A DNA stretch of 64,000 nt from Panicum virgatum (GCF_016808335.1 NC_053153.1:13341033-13405032); one strand, 5' to 3'. Counted from the stretch's first letter, positions 43,595 to 56,889 are shown. Program-made: numbers and translations. Notes: generated from the letters alone by a model not told the origin.

Positions 43595-46500
43595 TGTGGC
43601 AGAACCACCTGAATTATCCCGGCTCAAGTGCGCAGGCCATCACAATAAAGGCAACACCAGCTCAAACACACTTCAAACGGAACAATTCTTGGTCTTTCAG
43701 GTAACGTCCCGATACAACCACCGGTTCTCGGATCGAACAAGCATACCCCGCACGAAGGCGAGTCCAGAGATATTACAACCACAATTTTACAACACAGGCA
43801 TAATAATGATTACAAACCAGTTCAAACCATTATTACAAAACCAACTTTAGTAAAACAGTTATACAAGCCTTAAGAGTAAAACTTCAGAGTTTCAACACTC
43901 TACGGATGGTATCAGGCTAGCCCAAGCATGGTATCACTCGTCATGGTCATTGCCGGCCGAAGACGTATCCCACTCTACGGACCAGCCAGGAGGCAAAGAG
44001 CAAGGATAGGTCAAACTAGCGATCTGTTCCTCAAAACTCATACCTGAAAAAGGGTTTCAACAGCAAGGCTGAGTATTCTAATACTCAGCAGGACTTAACC
44101 GTCAACGGGTATAAGTAGCCCACTTTAGCTAGACTATGCAAGGTTTTGTGAGGCTCTGGTTTTTCCATTTGCTGAAAAGCAATAAAGAGTATATCCTTAC
44201 TTTCAAGTTTTATCTTTCAAGATTCTAGTCGATTAACCATTCTATGTAAGCAACTACTATCCAATCATGGTAGAACTTCTAAGCAAACATCAAGATTGAT
44301 CATAATATTGTTGCTCTGATTACTCTGTGTGGCAAAGGGATCAAGCAGTCCCAAACTGTGAGAAGCAGACGATTCGAATCGAATTTCTTAACCTGGCCAG
44401 GCAAACCTAACACACACGTCTGGAACACCATCGGGTCGTTCCCAAACAACCGTTTGCCTTTCTTTCCGGCTTGTGGATAGCAACACTCTCCCCGACTACA
44501 GGGCTCCAAGGTCCACCCTTGTCCCTAGAAGTCGTAGTGTTGCGCAACATAAAAATAAAACCTATCCCTAAGAGAGAGAGTCAGGTATATCCACTCCCCG
44601 GTCCAATCGGTTACTATGCTTTCCGCGTACCATATTTACGGCATGTGGCTAGTACGTTCAAAAACTTAACCACTGCTACCACACACCGCGACCTTAGCAA
44701 GTTCATCAACACAGACGGGGTCTCACATAAGGTCATGATATCGAACACAACCCCGTCTGTCGTCCTTATATTGATAACAGAAAGGTAAACAATCAATTCC
44801 TATAAAACTCGCGAGTGACAGGCAATCACTCGACTTTTACCGGTCCTATAAGCTTAGCAAGTAGTCGAACTCAAGTCTAGTGTTCAGTACATAGGTTTCT
44901 AGGATCATGCATCTAGGGTTTCAATTCAAAACCTAAGAACTGTAAATGCACAAGTAAATAATAACAGTAAATGATAATAATTTGAAATATAGGTTATGTC
45001 CGGGGCTTGCCTTCTCGGTAGTCGCTAACTATTTCAGCCCTATGCTCTTCCAAACTTTTGTCCGGGGCTTCAGTTAGTACGGTAGTGTTCGCTTGAGCTT
45101 CGAGATCACCTCCTTCGAAATCCGGGATCAGCTCGTACGTCCCGTCCGACAAAGCAGCCGTATATATATGTAAAGCAAGAACAGTATTATAAATAGACAT
45201 GGGCAATCGTTTATAGAGTAGTTAATTGACAATTCTAACTACACAAGGCATCATGATCAACAGCACAAGAAAGCTATACTAACTTCATAAAGTAAGTGGT
45301 GGTTGATTCCTATAGCAATTAAATCAAGGTTTGCTAATAAATTAACAACTCAGAGCACAAACAGTAACAAATTTAGCAAAAATTACCCTAAACAGAACAT
45401 GAACAGATTAAGCTATCCTGTAAAATTCATGCGAAAACATGTAGTCATTTAATCACAACAATTCATTCATCCAGATAACACCTAGAACAAGATTGAATTA
45501 CATAGGCTAAACCATAGCAAAACAGAAGCTCAAAATTTAACAGCAGGCCTACACAGGGATGAATTAGCTACTGTGAATTTTCATGATTTTATCTACACAG
45601 AATGAATTCTGAGAAAATAAGCAAAACAGACATCAGATTAGCAAGATTCATTTTTAGCTCCTGTTCTAGTCAGGAAATGGGGTTCAAACTTTATTTACAT
45701 GCTAAACTATTCAAAAAAATTACTTAGAAATATTTTCATGATTTATCATCAGAATAAGCTATTTATCATAATTAATGTCTACTAAACATGGATTAAATCA
45801 AAGAAATAGCTACACATGAGAACTGACCACGAAATTTTTATAGCAATACTAGTGTTACAAGAACAAACTACCATAAAAATTTCACTGCAAGACATGGCTT
45901 CAATCATCAGTCAAGAAAAAGATAAAACACCTAGTCTTTATGTACCTAGTGACATAAAACAACTTGTACAGCAAAAACTTGCAACAAACATACACTATAT
46001 TTTGACTCTACTGCAAAGAGCTACTCTCAAGGATTCCAAAACATCAAAGTTTATATTTTTCTGAATTTCCTATGAATTTCTATGGAATTTCAAAGTTCAC
46101 TGCAAAAATTACAAAGGAGTCCCTAGAGATACTATTCATATGTGTCTACGGCTATTCAAATAACCCCCTGGGGTTTTGTTTCTTCCAACCCGAGGTCCTT
46201 GGCCGGGTCAGAGAGGGGAGGCGGTGGTTTGACCGGCGAATCCGGCGTCTAGGCTCGCCGGCGGCGAGGAATAAGTGGGGGAAAAGGGAGAGGAGGCCGA
46301 GGCGAAGCTCTAGGTACCCTTGGTTCGCAGAGAGATGGCCGGAGATGGGCGGTCCACGGCGAACAGGGAGATGGCGGCGGAGGCAAACGACGGCGAGGGT
46401 GCTCCGGTGAGGGTTGGGAGAGGGGAGGTGGTCTGGGAGCTGCGCGGGCTCACGGCGGAGCTCGCTAGGGTGTCAGCGCGGGCAGAGGAGCTGCGGAGAG

Positions 46501-47390
46501 GTGGGTTCGACGGCGGCGTGGAGCTCGCCGGTGTTCTGTGGATGGCGGCGGTGTGTTCTGGGGCGTGGGAGCGAGGAGCAAGCGAAAGAACGAGCGGAAT
46601 GGAGCGCGGGGGTTTTTGTAAGGCTCGTGCGCGCGCTAGGAGAGGGCGGCGGCCTCTGCAGCGAGCTCGCCACCGCGGCGGCGAGGTGGCGGCCGCGCGG
46701 GCGGCTCTGCGCTCGGCGGGGGCGCGTGGCAAAGCAAGGAGGACAGCGCGGCGAGGAATAGGCAGGGGACAGCGCGATGGCAAAGGGCGGTGGGGAAGCT
46801 CCGGAGCGACGCGTGGGCTAGCAAGAAGGAGGTGGCTCTCCACGGCAGGCGGGCGGCGCTGCACAGCATAGCGGCGGCGAGACAGAGCAGAGGAGCTGGA
46901 GGAAGGGGAAAAGGACCCAAACACAATTTCTGAAATTTCTAGTGACCAAACTGTAAAGCAGAGATAACTTTTAAAATAGGGCTTAAATGAAAAAGTGCCC
47001 AACATGAAAGTTGTTCAACTTTTCAAGATCTACAACTTTGATGTTCTGCAAAAATTGATATGATCAAAGATTCAAGAGCTAATTTTGAAAACATAAGAGG
47101 GATTTTGAATTCTAGGAATTTTGTCTTTTTCAATGCAATTTCACTTCAAACTTAGGCTGATTTGAAAAGTTTCCTGCCATGTAATGATTACACCACATTT
47201 TGCAAAAACACCCTCCACAAAAGCTATAATTTCACAACCTATTCAAATATAACTATAAAAAGGACCTTGCATAAAATCATAGTTACACATATAACCTTTA
47301 TATTTACAAAAAGATCCTTTTTCAAACAATTCAAGCACATGATGCACACAATAGATACACAACTACTGTGCAGACACCTAGGGTGTCACA
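43595..47390 (-). repeat. 3' LTR of the chromovirus
   Basis: 3796 bp; on the minus strand it starts TGTGACACCCTAGGTGTC at 47390 and ends GGTTCTGCCACA. It lacks about 33 bp present in the other LTR (near 43896). It contains a GC-rich island at 46190-46910, open in several frames by composition. Confidence 0.9.
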
Positions 47391-50300
47391 GCCTTCCCCC
47401 TAAAAGGAATCTCGCCCCGAGATTACAGGAAGAAAAGGAATGGAAAGATTTGATACCTGAATTTGTTCTACGAAAGTCAGGAAAGTTTCTTTGGAGAAAA
47501 TTTTCAGTCTCCCAAGTAGCATCTTCCTCGGTATGATGATTCCACTGAATCTTGTACATTTTAACTTTCTCCCTTCTAGTACTTCTTTCTTTGGTGTCAA
47601 GAATCTTGATTGGATACTCCGAATAAGATAGATCGGATTCAATCTCGATATCTTGTGGTTCAAGGATCTCAGTAGGTGCTTTGATGCACTTCCGGAGTTG
47701 TGATACATGGAATACATCATGAATGGCGGCCAACTGAGAAGGAAGACGAAGTCGGTAGGCAACGGGTCCACAAGTTTCGATGATTTCAAGTGGTCCAATG
47801 TATCGGGGTGCTAATTTCCCTTTGATACCGAAGCGTTGAACACCTCTAGTAGGAGACACTCGCAAATATACGAAATTCCCTACCTTGAACTGTAAAGGAT
47901 CTCTTCTTTTGTTTGCATAACTTTTCTGTCTTGATTGGGCTGCCTTAAGATTAGTCTGGACAACTTTGACTTCCTCCTCTGCCTCAGATACTAAATCTGG
48001 CCCAAAGATTTTGCGTTCTCCAGCTTGTGACTAACTCAAAGGAGTTCGACACCTTCGACCGTATAACGCTTCAAATGGTGTCATTTGCAAGCTGGATTGA
48101 TAACTGTTATTATATGAGAATTCTGCCAGTGCTAGGCACTTATCCCAGTTCTTGCCATATTGAATAGCACATGCCCTCAACATGTCTTCAAGGATTTGAT
48201 TGATTCGCTCAGTTTGCCCATCTGTTTGTGGATGATAAGCTGAACTGCGAATCAATTTTGTTCCAAGGGATTCTTGCAATCGCTCCTAGAAACGTGCAAT
48301 AAACTGAGCCCCACGATCAGAAATTATCGTCTTTGGAACTCCATGCAAACGGACAATTTGATCGAGATAAATCTCTGCATACCTCTTGGCAGAATAAGTT
48401 GTATGCACTGGAATAAAATGAGCGGTCTTGGTGAGTCAATCAACGATTACCCAAACAGAATCATGCTTCTGAGAAGTGTTGGGTAAACCGACAATAAAAT
48501 CCATACTGATGTGCTCCCATTTCCAGGATGGAATGGGTAAAGGTTGGAGAGTACCAGCTACTTTCAAGTGGCTAGCCTTAACTCTTTGACAGACATCACA
48601 CTCAGAAACATATCTGGCGATCTCTCTTTTCATTCGAGTCCACCAGAAATCTTGTTTAAGATCTTGGTACATCTTGGTACTTCCGGGATGAATCGAAAAC
48701 TTCGATAGATGTGCCTCATCAAGGATTTGCTTTCTAGGCTGATGATTCTTGGGGACAACAAGTCGAGATTCAAACCATAAAACTCCTCTATGATCCACAC
48801 GGAAACATTTGTACTTTGCTTCTCCTTGGGACAACCTTTCCTTAATGATTTTGATACCCTCATCATGTAATTGTGCCATGATGATGCTATCATGAAGTGT
48901 AGGCTCAATAGATATATGGTTCAAACTTCCTTGAGGTACCATTTCTAGGTTCAACCTCATCATTTCCTGGCATAGAGTTTCATTGAATGGCTCCACAGAT
49001 AGACAATGGCATTGTGACTTGCGGCTGAGTGCATCCGCAACCACATTAGCCTTTCCTGGATGATAGTGCACTTCTAGATCATAATCCTTTATCAACTCTA
49101 GCCAGCATCTCTGTCTCATGTTGAGATCAGCTTGGGTGAAGATATATTTGAGGCTCTTATGGTCAGTGTAAATATTACAATGAGTTCCCATAAGATGATG
49201 TCTCCAAAGCTTGAGAGCGTGTATGACAGCTGCTAACTCCAGATCATGTGTTGGATAATTCTTCTCACGATTCCAGAGAACTCTTGATGCATAAGCAATT
49301 ACTCGGTTGTCTTGCATAAGCACACAACCAAGTCCCGTACCCGAAGCATCACAATAGACATCAAAAGGTTTGGTACTATCCGGTGTAGCCAATACTGGAG
49401 CAGTAGTTAATCGTGCTTTGAGAGTTTGAAAAGCTTCTTCACATTTATCATTCCAAACAAACTTCACTCCCTTCTTCAATAACTCCATCATAGGCTTGGC
49501 TATTCTGGAGAAATCAGGAATGAATCGACGATAATATCCAGCTAAACCAAGAAAACTGCGAATTTGATGAACTGAAGTAGGAGATTCCCAATCCATCACT
49601 TCTTGTACTTTAGTTGGATCAACGGATATACTATCACTGGAGATAGTGTGGCCTAAGAATTTTACACTGTCCAACCAAAATTCACACTTGGAGAATTTGG
49701 CATAAAGATGATGATCTCGTAATCGTTGAAGAACGATACGCAAATGCTCAGCATGATCTTCTTCATTCTTGGAGTAGATCAAAATATCGTCAATGAATAC
49801 CACAACAAATTTATCCAGCTCCGGCATGAAGACTGAATTCATCAAGTACATAAAATATGCTGGGGCGTTGGTAAGACCAAAAGACATAACCAGATATTCA
49901 TAGAGTCCATATCTGGTCGAGAAAGCAGTTTTTGGAATATCACAAGGCTTGATCTTTATCTGATGGTAGCCAGAACGAAGATCAATCTTAGAGAAAACCT
50001 TGGCTCCAGCTAACTGATCAAACAGGATATCAATGCGGGGAAGAAGATGCTTGTTTTTAATAGTGACCGCATTGAGTGGTCGATAATCAACACATAGCCT
50101 CAAATTGTTGTCCTTCTTCTTCACAAACAGGGCTGGACATCCCCAGGGTGAAGAACTTGGACGTATAAAGCCCTTGTCAAGAAGGTCTTGGAGTTGGATT
50201 TTCAATTCTGCTAACTCATTTGGAGGCATGCGGTACGACCTCTTAGAAATAGGGGCGGTACCGGGTTGAAGCTCAATAACAAACTCGATATCTCTATCAG

Positions 50301-50760
50301 GGAGCATTCCAGGCAAATCATCTGGAAATACATCCGCATACTCACACACAACAGGGATATCTTCAAGTTTAATTTCTTTTGTGGTATAGGCACAAGAGTT
50401 GAAGCACTCTCGTTGTGGTAGATAGAGTATGGTGGCTCCTTGATATGGTGAATCTATCTCGACAGCTCGGGAAGATATATCTAACAGTACTTTATGTTTA
50501 GTCATCCAATCCATGCCCAAAATAACATCCATGCCTTCTAAGTTCAGTAAGATCAAATCTGTCTTTATCACTTTGCTACCCAACTTAAGGGGTACATGTG
50601 TAGTGATTTGATTGGAAGCTATCTTCCCACCAGGGGTTGCTATCATAAAAGATCCCTTAGTATGGCAAAAGTCCAATCCTATTCTTGCTCCAAATTTGGC
50701 ACTTATAAAACTATAAGTTGCACCAGAAATCAAATAATATGACTGCGGGTTTATTGTGGA
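47386..50760 (-). pseudogene. Chromovirus pol: protease, RT, RNase H, integrase, chromodomain
   Basis: The protease active-site region is frameshifted by one extra T inside the DSGA motif (about 50727-50730). A long clean frame follows (50733-48436, 765 codons) with RT motifs [23 protein letters not shown] and [12 protein letters not shown], RNase H ([16 protein letters not shown]), and the integrase zinc region ([20 protein letters not shown]). In-frame stops then occur at 48436-48438, 48286-48288 and 48031-48033, interrupting the integrase core (HTTYSAKRYAEIYLDQ, SSAYHPQTDGQTERINQ). The C-terminus carries a chromodomain (VKMYKIQWNHHTEEDATWE), and the frame ends in the first bases of the 3' LTR. 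The stops look like C-to-T changes at CGA and TGG codons, as expected from methylated-cytosine decay. Confidence 0.9.
47391..47401 (-). other. Polypurine tract of the chromovirus
   Basis: AGGGGGAAGGC on the minus strand, directly before the LTR start TGTGACACC. Confidence 0.7.
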
Positions 50761-50778
50761 TAGAGAAAGTACCCGTCA

Positions 50779-51909
50779 TTACTGGTGCTCCTTCGGGAAG
50801 CTCTGCAAGAGTAGTGAAGTTAACTCGCCCTTGCCGAACTTGCACCATTTGCCTTTTGCCCTTGCCTTTGTTGTTGTTCTGATTGGAGTTCTGCCTTGGA
50901 TCAGACATCTTGGTCGTGGACAATTTCTGGCGAAATGATCAGTACTGCCGCAGTTATAGCACCGATTGTTGCCATTCCCACGATTGAACTGTGGGGCATT
51001 CAGCCTTGGGCCATACTGCAGCTGAGGCACAGGAGGTTTGAATCCTCCCTGCTGCTGAGGCGGCCAAAAAACAAGCCTGCCCATTGGGGCATTTCTCTGT
51101 GGAGGTCTTGGTGGAGTATTCTACACCAGACGATATCTCGGTGGCTGAGCACTCGAGGGTCCTGTTGGTGCCTTCCGCTTCTTCTCAGCACGATGGGCAG
51201 TGATACAGTCCTCTTGAGTAATGGTCATATTAACCAGCTCATTATAAGTATTGGGCTGAACCAAGTTCAGACGTTCCTTGAGCTTGGTATTAAGGCCACG
51301 ACGAAAACGATCATGTTTCTTGGCATCAGTATCAGCATGATGGCCCGCATACTGGCACAGGTGATTGAAAGTCTGTGCATATTGTAGAATAGTGCGGGTT
51401 CCTTGATTTAGAGCCAAGAACTCATTTAACTTTCTTTCTATCAGTCCCTCAGGAATATGATGTGATTTGAAGGAAGTTCGGAATTCCTCCCAAGAGATGA
51501 TATGTTCAGCAGGCTGCATCGCACAATAATGATCCCACCATATACGTGCAGGACCACGAAGTTGTTGGGCGGCAAAGTGGGCCTTGTTTGCATCAGCACA
51601 CGGTACCGCTAACAGAGCAAACTTGGAATTGATTGTACGGAGCCAAGCATCAGCATCCAGTGGGTCATCAGCTCGGCTGAAAAGTGGAGGTTGGGTACCA
51701 AAGAACTCCTGGTAACCCGCGGGTTGAGCATCCCGTCCTCCATGCTGTTGGCATGGCTGATTTTGTTGCCCTTGGACCAACTGGCGAAGCAATTCAGTTT
51801 GCATGGCCATTAACTCGGCCAGATTCGGCGGTGGTGGCGGTAGCTGCTGAGATCCATTGCCAGTCTCACGGCCGAAGCCATCAGGCGTTCCACAAGTGTG
51901 ATCAACCAT
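50779..51909 (-). pseudogene. Chromovirus gag with CCHC zinc knuckle, interrupted
   Basis: The gag frame runs from ATG 51909. A Pro/Gln-rich N-terminal region is followed by the retrotransposon gag core (WLRTINSKFALLAVP, ARIWWDHYCAM, WEEFRTSFKSHHIPEG, NEFLALNQGTRTILQYAQ). A TAG at 51121-51123 stops it; the sequence continues in frame to an intact zinc knuckle, CYNCGSTDHFARNC, near 50968-50927. A frameshift near 50900 then moves the reading to the frame leading to protease. Without the stop and shift this would be a normal-length chromovirus gag (about 380 residues). Confidence 0.88.
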
Positions 51910-53089
51910 CTGTAATTATGGAAGACATCCATTAGATACAATTTTCTTGCTTCCAAAATCAATGGTACTGGTTCATCATTTGAGATTCTATGGAACGAAA
52001 AGATCATAAAGACATCAAGATGGAACTAGGGATAAAGACATGACTCAATCTCCCTCTCTCAAACCATAGACTTTCCTGGGTTGAATCTAAGTGCTCTAAC
52101 AACATGCTCCCCAAACCAAGCTTTCATTCAACTCGTTGTTTAACCACACTAAAACATATTCATGAAAACAAACTCTAGAGATTCCTTAAGAAGACTCATG
52201 TAACATTTTCCAATTCTAGGAATCAAAGTAAACATCAACCAATGTGCATGCACGTCCTGTTCGTTCCTCACAAGATAAACAATTGCCAACTATGGTTGGG
52301 CTTACGTGGTTTGCACGGTGGCATAACATAGATACGGCTCTCCCTATATAGCTAATCGATAAATTCTAACCATTCTTAACTTATCTAATTGCGGTTAGTG
52401 TACCTGCAGAAGATTGATAGAACATATATAAATCCATTGAACCTTTCATGCCAGCACTCATGAAAGCGTCCCCAAACATTACCGCTCACTATAGAAGCGG
52501 TAGCCATACAATTTCCGCCGTATGGCCAACGTTAACATACGCTACTCGGAGGCGTATTCACGAGTTCCTTTACTCCCAATTTAGTCGACCGAGATCGATA
52601 TATTGGCAGCAGCTCAAGTAGGCCACTGCTTGAGCGCAGTGTTCGGTTCGCATCGCCGACGGGAAGGTCAGACTCCCTCAGCTGACTGAGTACACTTTAC
52701 TTCCAATATAGTCAACTAATAGTTGGTATATTGGGAGCACCTCAAGTAAGCCACTGCTTGAGAGTAGCGTTCGGATCGCATCATCGACGGGAAGGTCAGA
52801 CTCCCTCAGCTGACTGAGGATCCTTACCTTCTTACCTCAACGTAGGTGCGTCGTTACAGGAATTAAGAGTTGCTTGTGAGTATGGTTTAACAAAATGTAA
52901 AGTGCTAGAAGTCAGATAACATAAACCATACATAAATAACCACCTAGTAATTCCCATAAATTCCCTAGGACTTTACGTTCTATGCACAACCCTTAACGAA
53001 TCCAACGTAGTTTTCCGAAATTCTTTGTTGTTCCAATTTTATACGGAAAACGATTTTTAAGGTTCCAACACCTCTGGTGTACACTTGTA
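51910..53089 (-). other. Chromovirus leader between primer site and gag
   Basis: About 1.2 kb of noncoding sequence with a 128-bp tandem duplication (52569-52696 and 52697-52824) carrying CCACTGCTTGAG, GACGGGAAGGTCAGACTCCC and CAGCTGACTGAG. No frame with a domain was found. Confidence 0.6.
52569..52824 (-). repeat. 128-bp tandem duplication in the chromovirus leader
   Basis: Two copies offset by exactly 128 bp throughout, with about 85 percent identity by eye. The shared core GACGGGAAGGTCAGACTCCC is unchanged. Confidence 0.85.
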
Positions 53090-53101
53090 GCTCGGATACC
53101 A
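53090..53101 (-). other. Primer binding site of the chromovirus
   Basis: On the minus strand TGGTATCCGAGC lies 2 bp from the 5' LTR. It is one base off the usual methionine tRNA complement TGGTATCAGAGC, a variant known in this lineage. Confidence 0.65.
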
Positions 53102-53103
53102 GC

Positions 53104-56100
53104 TGTGGCAGAACCACCTGAATTATCCCGGCTCAAGTGCGTAGGCCATCACCATAAAGGCAACACCAGCTCAAACGCACTTCAAACGGAACAATTCTTG
53201 GTCTGTCGGGTAACGTCCCGATACAACCACCGGTTCTCGGATCGAACAAGCATACCCCGCACGAAGGCGAGTCCAGAGATATTATAACCACAATTTTACA
53301 ACACAGGCATAATAATGATTACAAACCAGTTCAAACCATTATTACAAAACCAACTTTAGTAAAACAGTTATACAAGCCTTAAGAGTAAAACTTCAGAGTT
53401 TAAACAGCGGAAGATAAAACACGACGGCTACAACACGTCGCAAAAGTATACCAGGCTAGCCCAAGCATGGTATCACTCGTCATGGTCATTGCCGGCCGAA
53501 GACGTATCCCACTCTACGGACCAGCCAGGAGGCAAAGAGCAAGGATAGGTCAAACTAGCGATCTGTTCCTCAAAACTCATACCTGAAAAAGGGTTTCAAC
53601 AGCAAGGCTGAGTATTCTAATACTCAGCAAGACTTAACCGTCAACGGGTATAACTAGCCCACTTTAGCTAGACTATGCAAGGTTTTGTGAGGTTCTGTTT
53701 TTTCCATTTGCTGAAAAGCAATAAAGAGTATATCCTTACTTTCAAGTTTTAGCTTTCAAGATTCTAGTCGATTAGCCATTCTATGTAAGCAACTACTATC
53801 CAATCATGGTAGAACTTCTAAGCAAACATCAAGATTGATCATAATATTGTTGCTCTTATTACTCTGTGTGGCAAAGGGATCAAGCAGTCCCAAACTGTGA
53901 GAAGCAGACGATTCGAATCGAATTTCTTAACCTGGCCAGGCAAACCTAACACACACGTCTGGAACACCGTCGGGTCGTTCCCAAACAACCGTTTGCCTTT
54001 CTTTCCGGCTTGTGGATAGGAACACTCTCCCCGACTATAGGGCTCCAAGGTCCACCCTTGTCCCTAGAAGTCGTAGTGTTGCGCAACATAAAAATAAAAC
54101 CTATCCCTAAGAGAGAGAGTCAGGTATATCCACTCCCCGGTCCAATCGGTTACTAGGCTTTCCGCGTACCATATTTACGGCATGTGGCTAGTACGTTCAA
54201 AAACTTAACCACTGCTACCACACACCGCGACCTTAGCAAGTTCATCAACACAGACGGGGTCTCACATAAGGTCATGATATCGAACACAACCCCGTCTGTC
54301 GTCCTTATATTGATAACAGAAAGGTAAACAATCCATTCCTATAAAACTCGCGAGTGACAGGCAATCACTCGACTTTTACCGGTCCTATAAGCTTAGCAAG
54401 TAGTCGAACTCAAGTCTAGTGTTCAGTACATAGGTTCCTAGGATCATGCATCTAGGGTTTCAATTCAAAACCTAAGAACTGTAAATGCACAAGTAAATAA
54501 TAACAGTAAATGATAATAATTTGAAATATAGGTTATGTCCGGGGCTTGCCTTCTCGGTAGTCGCTAACTATTTCAGCCTTATGCTCTTCCGAACTTTGGT
54601 CCGGGGCTTCAGTTAGTACGGCAGTGTTTGCTTGAGCTTCGAGATCACCTCCTTCGGAATCCGGGATCAGCTCGTACGTCCCGTCCGACAAAGCAGTCGT
54701 ATCTATATGTAATGCAAGAACAGTATTATAAACACACATGGGCAATCATTTATAGAGTAGTTAATTCACAATTCTAACTACACAAGACATCATGATCAAC
54801 AGCACAAGAAAGCTATACTAACTTCATAAAGTAAGTGGTGGTTGATTCCTATAGCAATTAAATCAAGGTTTGCTAATAAATTAACAACTCAGAACATGAA
54901 CAGATTAAGCTATCCTTTAAAATTCATGCCAAAACATGTAGCCATTTAATCACAACAATTCATTCATCCAGATAACACCTAGAACAAGATTGAATTACAT
55001 AGGCTAAACCATAGCAAAACAGAAGCTCAAAATTTAACAGCAGGCCTACACAGGGATGAATTAGCTACTGTGAATTTTCATGATTTTATCTACACAGAAT
55101 CAATTCTGAGAAAATAAGCAAAACAGACATCAGATTAGCAAGATTCATTTTTAGCTCCTGTTCTAGTCAGGAAATGGGGTTCAAACTTTATGTACAAGCT
55201 AAACTATTCAAAAAAATCACTCAGAAATATTTTCATGATTTATCATCAGCATAAGCTATTTATCATAATTAAAGTCTACTAAACATGGATTAAATCAAAG
55301 AAATAGCTACACATGAGAACTGACCACGAAATTTTTATAGAAATACTAGTCTTAGAAGAACAAACTACCATAAAAATTTCACTACAAGACATGGCTTCAA
55401 TCATCAGTCAAGAAAAAGATAAAACACCTAGTCTTTATGTACCTAGTGACATAAAACAACTTGTACAGCAAAAACTTGCAACAAACATACACCATATTTT
55501 GACTCTACTGCAAAGAGCTACTCTCAAGGATTCCAAAACATCAAAGTTTATATTTTTCTGAATTTCCTATGAATTTCTATGGAATTTCAAAGTTCACTGC
55601 AAAAATTACAAAGGAGTCCCTAGAGATACTATTCATATGTGTCTACGGCTATTCAAATAACCCCCTGGGGTTTTGTTTCTTCCAACCCGAGGTCCTTGGC
55701 TGGGTCAGAGAGGGGAGGCGGTGGTTTGACCGGCGAATCCGGCGTCTAGGCTCGCCGGCGGCGAGGAATAGGTGGGGGAAAAGGGAGAGGAGGCCGAGGC
55801 GAAGCTCTAGGTACCCTTGGTTCGCGGAGAGATGGCTGGAGATGGGCGGTCCACGGCGGATAGGGAGATGGCGGCGGAGGCAAACGACGGCGAGGGTGCT
55901 CCGGTGAGGGTTGGGAGAGGGGAGGTGGTCTGGGAGCTGCGCGAGCTCACGGCGGAGCTCGCTAGGGTGTCAGCGCAGGCGGAGGAGCTGCGGAGAGGTG
56001 GGTTCGGCGGCGGCGTGGAGCTCGCCGGTGTTCTGTGGATGGCGGCGGTGTGTTCTGGGGCATGGGAACGAGGAGCAAGCGAAAGAACGAGCGGAATGGA

Positions 56101-56889
56101 GCGCGGGGGTTTTTGTAAGGCTCGTGCGCGCGCTAGGAGAGGGCAGCGGCCTCTGCAGCGAGCTCGCCACCGTGGCGGCCGCGCGGGCGGCTCTGCGCTC
56201 GGCAGGGGCGCGTGGCAGAGCAAGGAGGATAGCGCGGCGAGGAATAAGTGGGGGACAGCGCGATGGCAAAGGGCGGTGGGGAAGCTCCGGAGCGACGCGT
56301 GGGCTAGCAGGTAGGAGGTGGCGCGGGGAGGTGGCTCTCCACGGCGGGCGGGCGGCGCTGCACTGCATTGCGGCGGCGAGACAGAGCAGAGGAGCTGGAG
56401 GACGGGGAAAAGGACCCAAACGCAATTTCTGAAATTTCCAGTGACCAAACTGTAAAGCAGAGATAACTTTTAAAATAGGGCTCAAATGAAAAAGTGCCCA
56501 ACATGAAAGTTGTTCAACTTTTCAAGATCTACAACTTTGATGTTCTGCAAAAATTGATAAGATCAAAGATTCAAGAGCTAATTTTGAAAACATAAGAGGG
56601 ATTTTGAATTCTAGGAATTTTGTCTTTTTCAATGCAATTTCACTTCAAACTTAGGCTGATTTGAAAAGTTTCCTGCCATGTAATGATTACACCACATTTT
56701 GCAAAAACACCCTCCAAAAAAGCTATAATTTCACAACCTATTCAAATATAACTATAAAAAGGACCTTGCATAAAATCATAATTACACATATAACCTTTAT
56801 ATTTACAAAAAGATCCTTTTTCAAACAATTCAAGCGCATGATGCACACAATAGATACACAACTACTGTGCAGACACCTAGGGTGTCACA
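53104..56889 (-). repeat. 5' LTR of the chromovirus
   Basis: 3786 bp, same ends as the left copy. It lacks about 44 bp present at 45356-45400 of the left LTR and keeps the segment missing there near 43896. Confidence 0.9.

Larger units (their letters stand above)
43595..56889 (-). mobile_element. Complete Ty3/gypsy chromovirus (Tekay/Del-like), nested in the Tat element
   Basis: Two LTRs of about 3.8 kb (43595-47390 and 53104-56889) bracket gag (51909-50779) and pol (50760-47386) on the minus strand. CGCAG is duplicated exactly (43590-43594 and 56890-56894). Pol order is protease, RT, RNase H, integrase and a C-terminal chromodomain, which is diagnostic of chromoviruses. LTR size and gag type point to Tekay/Del. 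The LTRs are very similar apart from substitutions and a few indels of 30-45 bp, so insertion postdates the host element. Confidence 0.93.

Noticed and set aside
42609..43704. Several overlapping 120-220-codon frames on both strands
   Set aside because: The CAG-rich and 117-bp repeats are open in all phases; only the plus frame continuing the Tat antisense ORF is kept.
46310..47005. A 231-codon minus frame in the chromovirus LTR (and its partner near 55807-56448)
   Set aside because: Low complexity, length differs between the two LTRs because of indels, and it lies in an LTR; treated as part of the GC-rich island only.
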